From: Rhodococcus sp. OK302
Lineage (GTDB): Bacteria; Actinomycetota; Actinomycetes; Mycobacteriales; Mycobacteriaceae
DNA: 64,000 bases
Assembly: GCF_002245895.1 (NCBI RefSeq)
Contig: NZ_NPJZ01000001.1
Span: 786,001-850,000 of the forward strand
Direction: 5' to 3'
A program made the position numbers and the translations under genes. Shown here one piece after another: positions 37,092 to 45,454 of the stretch (position 1 is the first letter of the stretch; every line of letters begins with the position of its first letter). Under the pieces are notes generated by a model. That model did not search any database. It was not told the DNA's origin and was given only the letters and a program-made list of their open reading frames with translations.

Positions 37092-39014
37092 ATGAACCTG
37101 ACCACACAGCAGTCCGACCGCGCAGCGGGGGTACTGCTCGGCACCGCAGCGGGCGACGCCCTCGGCGCGGGATACGAATTCACGTATCCGAACGCCAAGG
37201 CGTCGATCAACATGATCGGCGGCGGCCCCTTCAAGTGGGCGCCCGGCGAATGGACCGACGACACCGCGATGGCCCTGTGCATTGCCGAGGTGGCAGCAAC
37301 CGGAATCGATATCGGAGGCACCGAAGGACTCGATGCCATTGCAGCGCAGTTTGTTCGGTGGTACAACTCCGAACCTGCCGACATCGGAAATCAGACCCAG
37401 GCCGTATTATCCGCACGGTCAACCAGCGCGTCCGCCATGACAGAGTGCGCCCGGGCGCTCGATGGCCTCAAGGGCGGCAACGGTTCACTCATGCGCACTG
37501 CGCCGGTAGCACTCTCCTACCTCGACGACCCGGACGGCGCAATCAACGCCGCACAGCGCATCAGCGCACTCACCCATGACGATCTGCGCGCCGGCCAGGC
37601 CTGCCAGATGTGGACCCATGCCATCAGGCACGCAGTCCTTCACGGCACCTTCGACGGCGTCCGCGACTACCTGTCCATCGCGGATGCAGAGGCAGCCAAC
37701 TACTGGCGCCCCCTGCTCGATCAGGCCGAAACTGGCAGTCCCCGAGACTTTTCCAAAAATGGTTGGGTGGTCCACGCACTCCAAACCGCATGGTGGGCCA
37801 TCACCTCCACCGACAGTGGCGACGTAGGCCACCTTCAGCGCGCCCTCGAAGCTGCCGTCCGCGCCGGTGGCGATACCGACACCACCGCTGCCATCGCCGG
37901 CGGCCTGCTCGGCGCTCGATGGGGAGCATCGGCCGTCCCGGCGCGCTGGCGCCGCATCATGCACGGCTGGCCCGGGCACACCTCCGCCGATCTGATTCGT
38001 CTCGCGATCAAGACTGCCCGCGGCGGCACCGACGATCGACATGGCTGGCCGTCCACGGCAACACTCGATTACTCACGGTTCCGCGGCACTCACCATCTGA
38101 CCACGCACCCGCACGACGACGGTGTGCTGCTCGGCGGAGTGGACGCGGTATCGACTGCGCACTACGACGCCGTAGTCAGCCTCTGCCGCATGGGAACTCA
38201 ACAGGTCAGTGCCGAACACATCGAGTTCCGACTGGTCGACGACGGCCACGAATCCAATGCCCACCTTGATTTTGTCATCAACGACGCCGCCCAGACTGTC
38301 AAGAGCCTACGAGAAGAGGGCAAACGCGTACTGCTGCACTGCGTTCAGGCACACAGTCGCACGCCCTCCGTTGCTGCACGATACTCGGTACTGCTCGGAC
38401 GCAATCCCCTCGACGTGCGCACCGCCATGCCATGGGCACGCCCGAAGACCGACCTTTGGAACAGCGCCGTCACCCCGACAGCCGTCACCCCTACCGGAGG
38501 AACCATGCCCACGATAACCGTCGTCGAAGGCGACATCACCACCCTCGACGTCGATGCCGTCGTCAATGCCGCCAACTCGAGATTGCTCGGCGGCGGCGGA
38601 GTCGACGGAGCGATCCATCGCGCCGGAGGTGCGGCAATCCTCGAAGCCTGCAAGGTTCTTCGAAACACCAGCCTGCCCGACGGTTTGCCGGTGGGTGCCG
38701 CCGTAGCAACCACTGCGGGGAAGATGAAAGCCCGCAACGTGATCCACACGGTCGGACCGCGCTATTCGGATACCGAAGACCTCTCGGCCCGGCCCCGTTC
38801 CGCATACACGCGCAGCTTGGCGGTTGCCGATTCCCTGGGCGCCCGGACGGTTGCATTTCCGTTGATCTCCTCCGGCGTTTACGGCTGGCCCAAAGAAGAT
38901 GCAGTGCGGCAGGCGGTTTCCGCCATCCGTGCAGCGGACACCCAGGTGGAATCCGTCATTCTTGTCGCCTACAACCAGGAGTCTGCGGCCCTGATGCGGC
39001 GCGTACTTGCGTGA
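37092..39014 (+). CDS. ADP-ribosylglycohydrolase / DSP-like / macrodomain fusion
   Basis: A 640-residue fusion. Residues 1-320 are an ADP-ribosylglycohydrolase (DraG/ARH) with GDALG (21-25), WTDDT (54-58) and GGDTDTT (259-265), the Mg-binding residues. Residues ~330-460 resemble a dual-specificity phosphatase with HCVQAHSRT (416-424; C417 and R423, the CX5R loop). Residues 472-640 form a macrodomain with NAAN (492-495), LLGGGGVDGAIH and a late SSGVYGWP. The set would remove and process ADP-ribose from proteins or small molecules. ATG at 37092 has AAGGGG. Divergent from an NrtR-like ADP-ribose sensor, so probably induced by ADP-ribose. Confidence 0.9.
   Translation: MNLTTQQSDRAAGVLLGTAAGDALGAGYEFTYPNAKASINMIGGGPFKWAPGEWTDDTAMALCIAEVAATGIDIGGTEGLDAIAAQFVRWYNSEPADIGNQTQAVLSARSTSASAMTECARALDGLKGGNGSLMRTAPVALSYLDDPDGAINAAQRISALTHDDLRAGQACQMWTHAIRHAVLHGTFDGVRDYLSIADAEAANYWRPLLDQAETGSPRDFSKNGWVVHALQTAWWAITSTDSGDVGHLQRALEAAVRAGGDTDTTAAIAGGLLGARWGASAVPARWRRIMHGWPGHTSADLIRLAIKTARGGTDDRHGWPSTATLDYSRFRGTHHLTTHPHDDGVLLGGVDAVSTAHYDAVVSLCRMGTQQVSAEHIEFRLVDDGHESNAHLDFVINDAAQTVKSLREEGKRVLLHCVQAHSRTPSVAARYSVLLGRNPLDVRTAMPWARPKTDLWNSAVTPTAVTPTGGTMPTITVVEGDITTLDVDAVVNAANSRLLGGGGVDGAIHRAGGAAILEACKVLRNTSLPDGLPVGAAVATTAGKMKARNVIHTVGPRYSDTEDLSARPRSAYTRSLAVADSLGARTVAFPLISSGVYGWPKEDAVRQAVSAIRAADTQVESVILVAYNQESAALMRRVLA
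38496..38507 (+). promoter_or_regulatory. Internal ribosome binding site and ATG at macrodomain boundary
   Basis: GGAGG at 38496-38500 precedes an in-frame ATG at 38505, exactly where the macrodomain (MPTITVVEGDI) begins. Initiation here would give a free 169-residue macrodomain, the usual size of stand-alone O-acetyl-ADP-ribose deacetylase-type macro proteins. The spacing (4 nt) is short but usable. Confidence 0.6.
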
Positions 39015-39017
39015 GCG

Positions 39018-39137
39018 CTAGCGGGTCCGCATACGGCGACTCAGCTGCCGGTTTCCGAAGTCCAGACCCGAGCCGTCACTGGCGACCAGTGCGGTAAGTC
39101 CGGCGGCGACCAACAACGAGATGATGACTACGCTCAT
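39018..39137 (-). CDS. Small membrane protein, 39 residues
   Basis: A short gene starting at the ATG at 39137 with AGAGGTG at suitable spacing and ending TAG at 39018-39020. It encodes one hydrophobic helix (MSVVIISLLVAAGLTALVAS) and a basic tail ending RRMRTR, a typical small single-pass membrane protein. It lies between the fusion gene and the DUF1275 gene. Its function is unknown; support is the ribosome site and the helix-plus-basic-tail composition. Confidence 0.5.
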   Translation of the reverse strand: MSVVIISLLVAAGLTALVASDGSGLDFGNRQLSRRMRTR

Positions 39138-39233
39138 GATGCGTCACCTCTTTCTGATGTAGATGGAGAATTCTGAGCCTGTCGGCCGACACCAAGTATA
39201 TGTAACTAACGGTTACGTGCAATGTGGCGTCTC

Positions 39234-39896
39234 TCACCTGGCACTGGGTGACGGCGATACCAGCCACGCGACTTCGATCAGGCCGGCAGCAACTACCGCT
39301 GCCGGCCAGAGCGCATGGACACCGATCCAGCGGTGCATCAAGGCGCCGAGAATCGCTCCCGCGATCAGCCCCGCACACATACCGAAGTGCTGCAGCCACG
39401 CCCACCGCGGTCCACCGAGAAATGCACCGGTCAGTCGCTGGCCCATCTTCACCAACGCACCCGTCATATAGGTGACACCGATCGTCACCTCACCGTCACG
39501 CTGGAATACCGAGTTAACGACACCCATCGCCAACGCCATCGCGGTGACCGCACCGGGAGTGATGTCGAAGCTACTGAAGACGGAACCCACGACCAACAGA
39601 GTTGTCACCACCGACAAGACCGCCACCTTGCGGGCTCGTATCGAAAAGCGTTCGGTGACATGGGTAATGACCGTTCCGAGCGCGATACCGATCAAGAAGA
39701 GAACAATCACTGCCGCGGGCACGCGGGCCACCGACCATAGACCCTCGGAAATCGAGACACTCATCTGAGTCATGTTGCCGCTCATGAAGGATACGAACTG
39801 TCCGCTCAGGACGATGAATCCGAGCGCATCGACGTACCCGGCCAGACCTGCAAGAGCAATCGCGAGCCCGATCAGTGATCTGCTGTATCCCGTCAC
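39234..39896 (-). CDS. DUF1275 (YoaK-like) membrane protein
   Basis: A 220-residue protein with about six membrane helices and the DUF1275 signature AGYVDALGFIVLSGQFVSFMSG near residue 19. Function unknown; the family is widespread. Before the IS insertion it would have started 31 bp downstream of the native stop of the lipid kinase gene on the same strand, suggesting an ancestral operon. Confidence 0.85.
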   Translation of the reverse strand: MTGYSRSLIGLAIALAGLAGYVDALGFIVLSGQFVSFMSGNMTQMSVSISEGLWSVARVPAAVIVLFLIGIALGTVITHVTERFSIRARKVAVLSVVTTLLVVGSVFSSFDITPGAVTAMALAMGVVNSVFQRDGEVTIGVTYMTGALVKMGQRLTGAFLGGPRWAWLQHFGMCAGLIAGAILGALMHRWIGVHALWPAAVVAAGLIEVAWLVSPSPSAR

Positions 39897-39933
39897 CTGA
39901 CAAAGCGTGACACATTATCGGGGCAGGTTATGC

Positions 39934-40100
39934 TTGACATCCTCCCCGCCCTCACAGACGAGGATTCCCTAATAGCTCACGCTACCGAGACGGTTGGTGC
40001 GGCACGTCTCCGTGACTGACACACCCGATCCCCCAGAATGCCCCCGGGTTGATATTCGAGACTGAACCCACGATCACGAATATTGATCGCAGCATTCGTA
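39934..40100 (-). ncRNA. Predicted omega RNA (reRNA) of TnpB
   Basis: By analogy with ISDra2 and other TnpB elements, an RNA overlapping the 3' end of tnpB and the element's right end guides TnpB, with the guide taken from flanking DNA. The hairpin at 39944-39963 would be its 3' scaffold, and the guide would begin at 39933 reading leftward as GCATAACCTGCCCCGA. Its 5' limit is a guess. Confidence 0.45.
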
Positions 40101-41197
40101 TCCGCATGATGCTCGAAACCGCAGCCCCGACACCGAAAAACCGCTTGACTCTCGCGATTCTCCGGACAGATATGACCGCAGTTCGAGCACTCCTGGGACG
40201 TGTAGGCCGCCGACACTGTCACTACCGACATCTTCTGGTCGAGACGCTGCGCGAACTTCCCCCAACACGAGGCAAGGATCGCCCGGTTCAAACCGGACTT
40301 CGCCCGCCCACCGTTCGGTAGGAAAGCTCCGACGTTGTCGGGGTCCGGTTTCGGTTTCGCCCGGCGGGTCATGTTTCGGATCGGCAAATTCTCGATCGCC
40401 GCCGCCGCATAGGTGCTGGCAATGTCGGTCGTGGTCTGCTCGATCCAGTCACCACGACGATCAGCCAGTCGCAGCCGCATCCGCCCCAACGTCGCTTTCG
40501 TGCGTTCCCGGTTCGCCGAACCCTTCTGCTGCCGGGACAAGCGGCGTTGCAGGGCCACGAACCGAACTTGTTCCCCGGCAGAGAATCCGGGCGCATGAAA
40601 CATCCGGCCGTCGCTCGTGGCGACCGAGTTCGCCACTCCCCGATCGATCCCCACCACCGCTGTGGTGGACACTTCCCGACGAGGTACCGGCGGCGTCGTC
40701 AGGCTCACCGTCCACCGACCGTTCGCCAGCGCGATCCGAGCCGACGTCGCAGCAGAAATGTCGGTCCAGGCCCGGGAAATCCGGAACCGCACCCACCCGG
40801 CCTTCGGGACCTGAATCTCGCCCCATTTCCGGTTGATGCGCCGCACCGCCAGATCACGCACCACGAATCCCTGCCGGGAACCGGACCGTTTCTTGAATGT
40901 CGGAAACCCGCTACGGCGGGCGAAGAAATTGGTGAATGCCCGATCCAAATCCCGAAGCGCGCCCTGCTGCACGACGGTGGAACCGGCACGCAGCCAGTCG
41001 AATTCACGCCGGGCTTCGGTCAGGTCCCGCATCTGCGAGGCGACCGAAATCTTCTGCCGGAAATGACGGCGCGAAGGGGTCCACCACGAACGCTGCTCCA
41101 ACCCCAGGTTGTAGACGTATCGCGCGTGATCGCAGTGCATGGTCAGCACATCGAGTTGCGCACCCTCCCCGGGGTAGACGCGCTGCACGATACTCAT
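39977..41197 (-). CDS. tnpB: TnpB RNA-guided nuclease (IS605 OrfB)
   Basis: A 406-residue TnpB. RuvC residues are present: D185 (VGIDRGVANS), E269 (AAIENLPIRN) and D366 (HADTNAAINI), with the CxxC...CxxC zinc finger at 337-359 (CSNCG, CRGCG). All catalytic residues are intact, so it may be active. TnpB cuts DNA carrying the flank-matched guide next to a TAM, helping keep the element. The start is taken at the internal ATG at 41197; 41224 is nine codons longer and overlaps tnpA. Confidence 0.9.
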   Translation of the reverse strand: MSIVQRVYPGEGAQLDVLTMHCDHARYVYNLGLEQRSWWTPSRRHFRQKISVASQMRDLTEARREFDWLRAGSTVVQQGALRDLDRAFTNFFARRSGFPTFKKRSGSRQGFVVRDLAVRRINRKWGEIQVPKAGWVRFRISRAWTDISAATSARIALANGRWTVSLTTPPVPRREVSTTAVVGIDRGVANSVATSDGRMFHAPGFSAGEQVRFVALQRRLSRQQKGSANRERTKATLGRMRLRLADRRGDWIEQTTTDIASTYAAAAIENLPIRNMTRRAKPKPDPDNVGAFLPNGGRAKSGLNRAILASCWGKFAQRLDQKMSVVTVSAAYTSQECSNCGHICPENRESQAVFRCRGCGFEHHADTNAAINIRDRGFSLEYQPGGILGDRVCQSRRRAAPTVSVA

Positions 41198-41216
41198 ACG
41201 GTCTATCATATCAGAT

Positions 41217-41669
41217 ATGAGCATTGACCAGGAGAAATACAGGACCGGACGGCATGTGGTCTACAGCCTCCAGGCGCACGTCGTGTTGGTGACCAAGTGC
41301 CGACGCGGGGCGATCACCGACCGCGTCCGTGAACACTTGATCGCGACGACACACGACGTCTGTGAACGGTTCGAGACGACACTGGTCGAAGCCGACGGGG
41401 AAGACGACCATCTGCATCTGCTCGTCGACTATCCGCCGAAGGTGTCGCTCTCGAAGCTGGTCGGGGCGATCAAGACGAACACGTCGTTGTGGGTCCGACG
41501 TGAGAACTTTCCCGAAGTAACGCAAGCTCTGTGGGGTGATCATTTCTGGTCCCCGTCCTACTTCGTCACCTCCACCGGTGGTGCATCTCTGGAAAAAGTT
41601 GCTGCGTACGTTCGCGACCAGCGCGAGCCGTCCCGCGCTCCAGGGAAACCGAAACAGCAACCTCGCTGA
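41217..41669 (+). CDS. tnpA: IS200-type Y1 transposase TnpA
   Basis: A 150-residue HUH transposase: H65-L-H67 is the metal-binding HUH pair and Y131 in AAYVRDQ is the nucleophile tyrosine. The length is typical. It excises and inserts the element as single-stranded DNA. Its start overlaps the tnpB region on the other strand, as in divergent IS605 elements. Both key residues are present, so it is probably functional. Confidence 0.9.
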   Translation: MSIDQEKYRTGRHVVYSLQAHVVLVTKCRRGAITDRVREHLIATTHDVCERFETTLVEADGEDDHLHLLVDYPPKVSLSKLVGAIKTNTSLWVRRENFPEVTQALWGDHFWSPSYFVTSTGGASLEKVAAYVRDQREPSRAPGKPKQQPR

Positions 41670-41677
41670 CCCCGCCC

Positions 41678-43006
41678 TCACGGACGGGGCTTGCGCTCAG
41701 AAACTAGGTCAACAGATCTGAAACTGGCCAGTTGGCGCAATCGCACAAGGTCGAAGGTTCGTTTCGGCCGCGCCACCCCCGGGCGGTGGCGCGGCACCCG
41801 GACCCGAAGTGCAGCCGGCCGAACCGTACATCGCACCGGCGTCGGCATCAGTAATGCTTCTCCGTCGACACCGACCGGGATAGACGGCATGTTTGCGTCG
41901 ACGATTACCTCGGATGTTGTTGCCTGCGTGAGTCCGCGCTGATGCGCGCGGCGAAGCAATCCGATCACCTGACGCGTATTTGTCACCGACAGAGCGACAA
42001 CCCCAAGTGTTCCCAAATCCAATCGCGGGCGACGACCGAGACCTGCCAGGTCTGAAGTTTCGTAGGGTCCGTTGCTCACGAGCACTGCTTGCGGGCAGTC
42101 GATCACGTTGCCCGCAACGTGTGCGATCAGGTGCGCGCCGTCCTGCCCGGTAAGTACGTCCGGGAGCATCCGCAAGGCAGTGCTGGTCTTGGCATCGCGA
42201 TACGACGGACTCTGCACCACCTCCGCATACGCACCGAACGACGCGTTGTTGACAAACGTCCGCCCTCCGACCGTCCCGATATCGACGTAGATGTCAGTGC
42301 CGTCGGTCAGCGCATCGAGGCAATGAGACGGATCTTGAAGGTCCAGACCGAGGTCGGCTGCAAAATGATTTCGAGTCCCTGCACTGATCACCAGAAACGG
42401 CAGACCGTGCTCCGCCGCGACAGCCGCGACGAGGGCCTGCGTTCCGTCTCCGCCGGCCACCCCAAGCAGATCGGCCCCGTCATCGACGGCCTTGCGTACA
42501 AGTTCCGCCACATCCACCGGGTTGTCCGCATCGAGAACAAAAACCTCTGCGCCCAACGCTTCGGCCTTCTCACGCAATCCGAACTTGCCGACCTTCCCTC
42601 CGCCGGAATACGGATTCATCACCAGAAAAGGCCGGGTGGGAGGCGTCGACGGATGTTCCGGGACAACAACATCCGACGGTTTGTCCGCGAGTGCTGCACG
42701 GGCGCAGAGCGCTGCCACTACCAACAACCCGAAAGTCACCAGCACTACCCAAAGTAGGTGCGCACGAACGAGAAAGACAACCACCACTATCGGAGTCAAT
42801 ACCCCGACGCACAGGGCGAACCACCGCAGAAAGCCACGACTGGTCAGAAACCAGTAGGCCGCCACCACACTCACGACCAGGGCTCCGACACCCAAGATCA
42901 GGAGCATCAACGTCTTCAAGCCGGCGAAGACAAGCAGAACGACGACGGCACCGAACATCGCCGCAACTGCTGATCGGGCCAGCCACCTCTGGCTACCGGT
43001 TCCCAT
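41678..43006 (-). CDS. Membrane protein with diacylglycerol/lipid kinase domain
   Basis: A 442-residue protein: four membrane helices in the first ~115 residues, then a diacylglycerol-kinase-type catalytic domain (about 127-420) with VMNPYSGGGKVGKF, the nucleotide motif GGDGT and ISAGTRNHFA. It phosphorylates a membrane lipid. The last nine codons and stop come from the end of the adjacent IS: after SVD the native reading without the IS would be Ala then TAA. The change is small and unlikely to harm activity. Confidence 0.85.
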   Translation of the reverse strand: MGTGSQRWLARSAVAAMFGAVVVLLVFAGLKTLMLLILGVGALVVSVVAAYWFLTSRGFLRWFALCVGVLTPIVVVVFLVRAHLLWVVLVTFGLLVVAALCARAALADKPSDVVVPEHPSTPPTRPFLVMNPYSGGGKVGKFGLREKAEALGAEVFVLDADNPVDVAELVRKAVDDGADLLGVAGGDGTQALVAAVAAEHGLPFLVISAGTRNHFAADLGLDLQDPSHCLDALTDGTDIYVDIGTVGGRTFVNNASFGAYAEVVQSPSYRDAKTSTALRMLPDVLTGQDGAHLIAHVAGNVIDCPQAVLVSNGPYETSDLAGLGRRPRLDLGTLGVVALSVTNTRQVIGLLRRAHQRGLTQATTSEVIVDANMPSIPVGVDGEALLMPTPVRCTVRPAALRVRVPRHRPGVARPKRTFDLVRLRQLASFRSVDLVSERKPRP

Positions 43007-43023
43007 CTACACAAGCCTACTGA

Positions 43024-44274
43024 CTAGCCGGCAGCCACGTCGTACTTCATGACATCCAACGTGAGCGGCATCTGATTGCTGCGAGGACCAGTGGCCACTC
43101 CCGTGGCGAACTGGGCTGCGCCACCGGTGTCCGTGACGTCGGAGAGGTTGTCCATACTCACGATCTGGTTGGTGAGATCAAATGAACGAATCTCGAATGG
43201 AAGGCCGTTCGACGCCAAAGGATCCGGCCCGTCCATGATGTGGAAATGCAGATGGGGAGCATCGGTATTTCCGGAGTTACCCAGCTTCCCCAAAGATTGA
43301 CCCGCTGTCAGAGTGTCGCCGACCTTGAACGGCACGCTTCCTGTTTGCAGATGAGCATAGAAAGCAAATCGACCGTCTCCAAGATCCTGAACAATATGAT
43401 TTCCACCGTATTGCTCAAGGGCCAACCCCGTCGGGTTGGCACCCGGCGTCTGCTCCGGAAGATCGTTCACAATCGACACGATCTTTCCGGCAGCCACCGC
43501 AAACACGTCCGTCCCGTAGTACGGATAGCTGTTGACCGAAGTCCGATCTCCGTTGAACATCTTCCCGTCGGACGTCAATTGAACATAGTCGATGGCAAAC
43601 CGCTCGGGTGCCAACAATTGACCGTTGAGAGGGCTGACTGCGCCGCGGTGCGGCGTCACCGAACAACAACCGTTACCGTCGAGCCAGTTCTCACCCTTCA
43701 ACGGCGGATCGATTGTGATCGCAGACTTCTTGGACACCTCCGTACGTGCAACGATCTCCGTCAGATCGGCCGGCAGCAGAGGCGGATTCGGGGTGGTGAC
43801 CTGCAACGATATTCGGTGCTGCATCACCTCGGGGATATCGGCCGGCGACGGCACAGTCACATCCAACCAAGCCAGTGCCGACTGCCCGGGGCCCAGGATT
43901 GTTGTCGGTCCCGTAGCCCCGAAGACCTTGACCCAGGGCAAGAGATTCTCGGTAATCGGACTCTGCAAAGGCGCCCCGTCGGCCATCGGCGCGATACCTC
44001 GCAGATTAACCGGCTGCGGGAGCGTATTCGTCAGGAAAAGTTCATAGGCGAGGTGAACCTTGCCGTCGGTGGCCGTCACCGGTATCGGACGAGCAAGAGC
44101 CGCAGCAGTCACCGGAGTGAGAACGGCCGGAGCAGGATTGGAAGACGGCACCGTAGTCGCAGATGATTCCGAAGAGGTTGCCTGCGTCGCATCCTTCGCA
44201 CCGGAACAAGAAGCCACCAACGCTGCGCCGACAAAAATCAATGCAATACTGTTCTTGCGAGTCAGATATGCCAT
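43024..44274 (-). CDS. M23 metallopeptidase-fold lipoprotein, second paralogue
   Basis: A 416-residue lipoprotein with lipobox LVASC, a Ser/Thr/Ala linker, an N-terminal beta domain and an M23 domain holding GGNHIVQDLGDG and APHLHFHIMDG (zinc ligands). It matches the layout of the 16935-18242 protein, including the NWLDGNGCC / NWIALNGCC block and SNQMPLTLDV / TNEMPLNLAI ends, so the two are paralogues about 25 kb apart. It acts outside the membrane, probably on the cell wall. Confidence 0.85.
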   Translation of the reverse strand: MAYLTRKNSIALIFVGAALVASCSGAKDATQATSSESSATTVPSSNPAPAVLTPVTAAALARPIPVTATDGKVHLAYELFLTNTLPQPVNLRGIAPMADGAPLQSPITENLLPWVKVFGATGPTTILGPGQSALAWLDVTVPSPADIPEVMQHRISLQVTTPNPPLLPADLTEIVARTEVSKKSAITIDPPLKGENWLDGNGCCSVTPHRGAVSPLNGQLLAPERFAIDYVQLTSDGKMFNGDRTSVNSYPYYGTDVFAVAAGKIVSIVNDLPEQTPGANPTGLALEQYGGNHIVQDLGDGRFAFYAHLQTGSVPFKVGDTLTAGQSLGKLGNSGNTDAPHLHFHIMDGPDPLASNGLPFEIRSFDLTNQIVSMDNLSDVTDTGGAAQFATGVATGPRSNQMPLTLDVMKYDVAAG

Positions 44275-44315
44275 TCGTGAATATTAGATCAATACATGAC
44301 CGGTCGGAATAATCG

Positions 44316-44332
44316 ATGCGAATACATCGCAT
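44316..44332. promoter_or_regulatory. Inverted repeat in AT-rich divergent promoter region
   Basis: ATGCGA (44316-44321) and TCGCAT (44327-44332) are exact inverted arms with a 5-nt spacer, in the unusually AT-rich 175-bp gap between the M23 and DUF5701 genes. A regulator site is possible. Confidence 0.35.
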
Positions 44333-44449
44333 GTATTTATGAATCTACTTTCATACCGATCAATTTGTATACCCATAATTTTGCACTGTAATCATGGTCA
44401 TCCATTTCAATGAATGCACCACCTTCTCGGGAGTCCGTACAATTGACAG

Positions 44450-45085
44450 ATGCCTTCAACGCTCCCCCCACTCGACCAGCAAGCCGAACGACTGATCGAA
44501 CTTGGAGTTCACCAACTCGCCGGCCTCCCTGCCGAAGCCCTACGCGCCGCCGCAGCATCTACGCACACTCCGGGCGCGCTACTGACAATCCACGAAAAGT
44601 ACGCTCCCGCATCAGTATTGGCACCACTGCTCAGCCTTCACGGCAAGCAAGGCTTCATTGTCACCGACATGACTGACGTCGACCAGTTTCTTCCCACCGA
44701 ACACAGTGCGCTGCCGGATAATTCGCTGTACCTCCTCGAAGGAGTCGATCGCGGCGACGACATGGCAAACTGGAGTCCGGACGAAGCACTGCCTGCAATA
44801 ATCGAAGCCCAGCACACACCGCTGACCCTCACTGAGGGAATCCATTGGCTCTTACAGTGCCCCGACGCCCTCGAACGTGGCAAATGCTTCATGACCATCG
44901 GCTCGCGACTGCGTAAACCCAACGGCGCACTCGATTCCCGCACCCCAGCGCTGTGGATAAGCAACGGCACCGGACGCGACGGACGTGACAACAAGAATGC
45001 ACCGAAAGTCGGATGGTGCTGGGCCGGCAACCGTCACACCTGGCTCGGGTTTGCTTCCGCGAGCAATCGGACGCCGCTGGGATAG
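44450..45085 (+). CDS. DUF5701 family protein
   Basis: A 211-residue protein matching DUF5701 features: an N-terminal helical part (LDQQAERLIELGVHQLAGLP), PLTLTEGIHWLLQCP and CFMTIGSR in the middle, and a C-terminal LWISNG...KVGWCWAGNRHTWLG block. Members are actinobacterial and uncharacterised. No export signal. It converges with the Asn/Gln-rich secreted protein gene. Confidence 0.75.
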   Translation: MPSTLPPLDQQAERLIELGVHQLAGLPAEALRAAAASTHTPGALLTIHEKYAPASVLAPLLSLHGKQGFIVTDMTDVDQFLPTEHSALPDNSLYLLEGVDRGDDMANWSPDEALPAIIEAQHTPLTLTEGIHWLLQCPDALERGKCFMTIGSRLRKPNGALDSRTPALWISNGTGRDGRDNKNAPKVGWCWAGNRHTWLGFASASNRTPLG

Positions 45086-45094
45086 TCGACGCTG

Positions 45095-45454
45095 TTACAG
45101 GCTTCCGAAGAAGCCGAACGGATTCGAATTAGGTGCAACCCACTGGTTGAACTGATTGCCCTGGTTCTGGTTCCACTGATTGTTCCACTGGTTCTGGTTC
45201 CACTGGTTGTTCTGATTCCACCGACCTGGATCTTGATTGTTCCAGTTCTGATTGCCATGGTTGCCGTCACGGTCGCCATCGTGATGACTGCCGTCGACGA
45301 GATAGGTGCCCTGCGTCGCCGAGTGATCCACAGCAGTCGGAGTGTCTGCGAATGCCGGTGCAGCAAACAGTCCGACCGGGAGAATCACCAGCGACCCGAT
45401 GACAGCGATCCGGGCAAGCCGGTGCTGTGGGTGAGCCTTCTTGGTGTAGTTCAT
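45095..45454 (-). CDS. Secreted Asn/Gln/Trp-rich repeat protein
   Basis: A 119-residue protein. A signal peptide (basic start MNYTKK, hydrophobic core, likely cut after APAFA) is followed by a short His/Asp region and a low-complexity tail of WNQNQ/WNNQ-type repeats (about residues 65-105) ending NPFGFFGSL. The ATG at 45454 has GAAGGA. Such polar aromatic repeats suggest a surface or aggregating polymer, but the function is unknown. Confidence 0.7.
   Translation of the reverse strand: MNYTKKAHPQHRLARIAVIGSLVILPVGLFAAPAFADTPTAVDHSATQGTYLVDGSHHDGDRDGNHGNQNWNNQDPGRWNQNNQWNQNQWNNQWNQNQGNQFNQWVAPNSNPFGFFGSL

Larger units (their letters stand above)
39934..41707. mobile_element. IS200/IS605-family insertion sequence
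   Basis: About 1.77 kb with divergent tnpA (plus) and tnpB (minus). Matching terminal hairpins lie at 39944-39963 and 41670-41689, both reading GTGAGGGCGGGG on the minus strand. The right edge abuts minus-strand TTGAC (41708-41712), a common IS605-type target; the left edge ends in GTCAA. No target duplication is seen, as expected for this family. The boundaries are inferred by rejoining the flanks, which restores a stop codon in the neighbouring gene. Confidence 0.85.
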
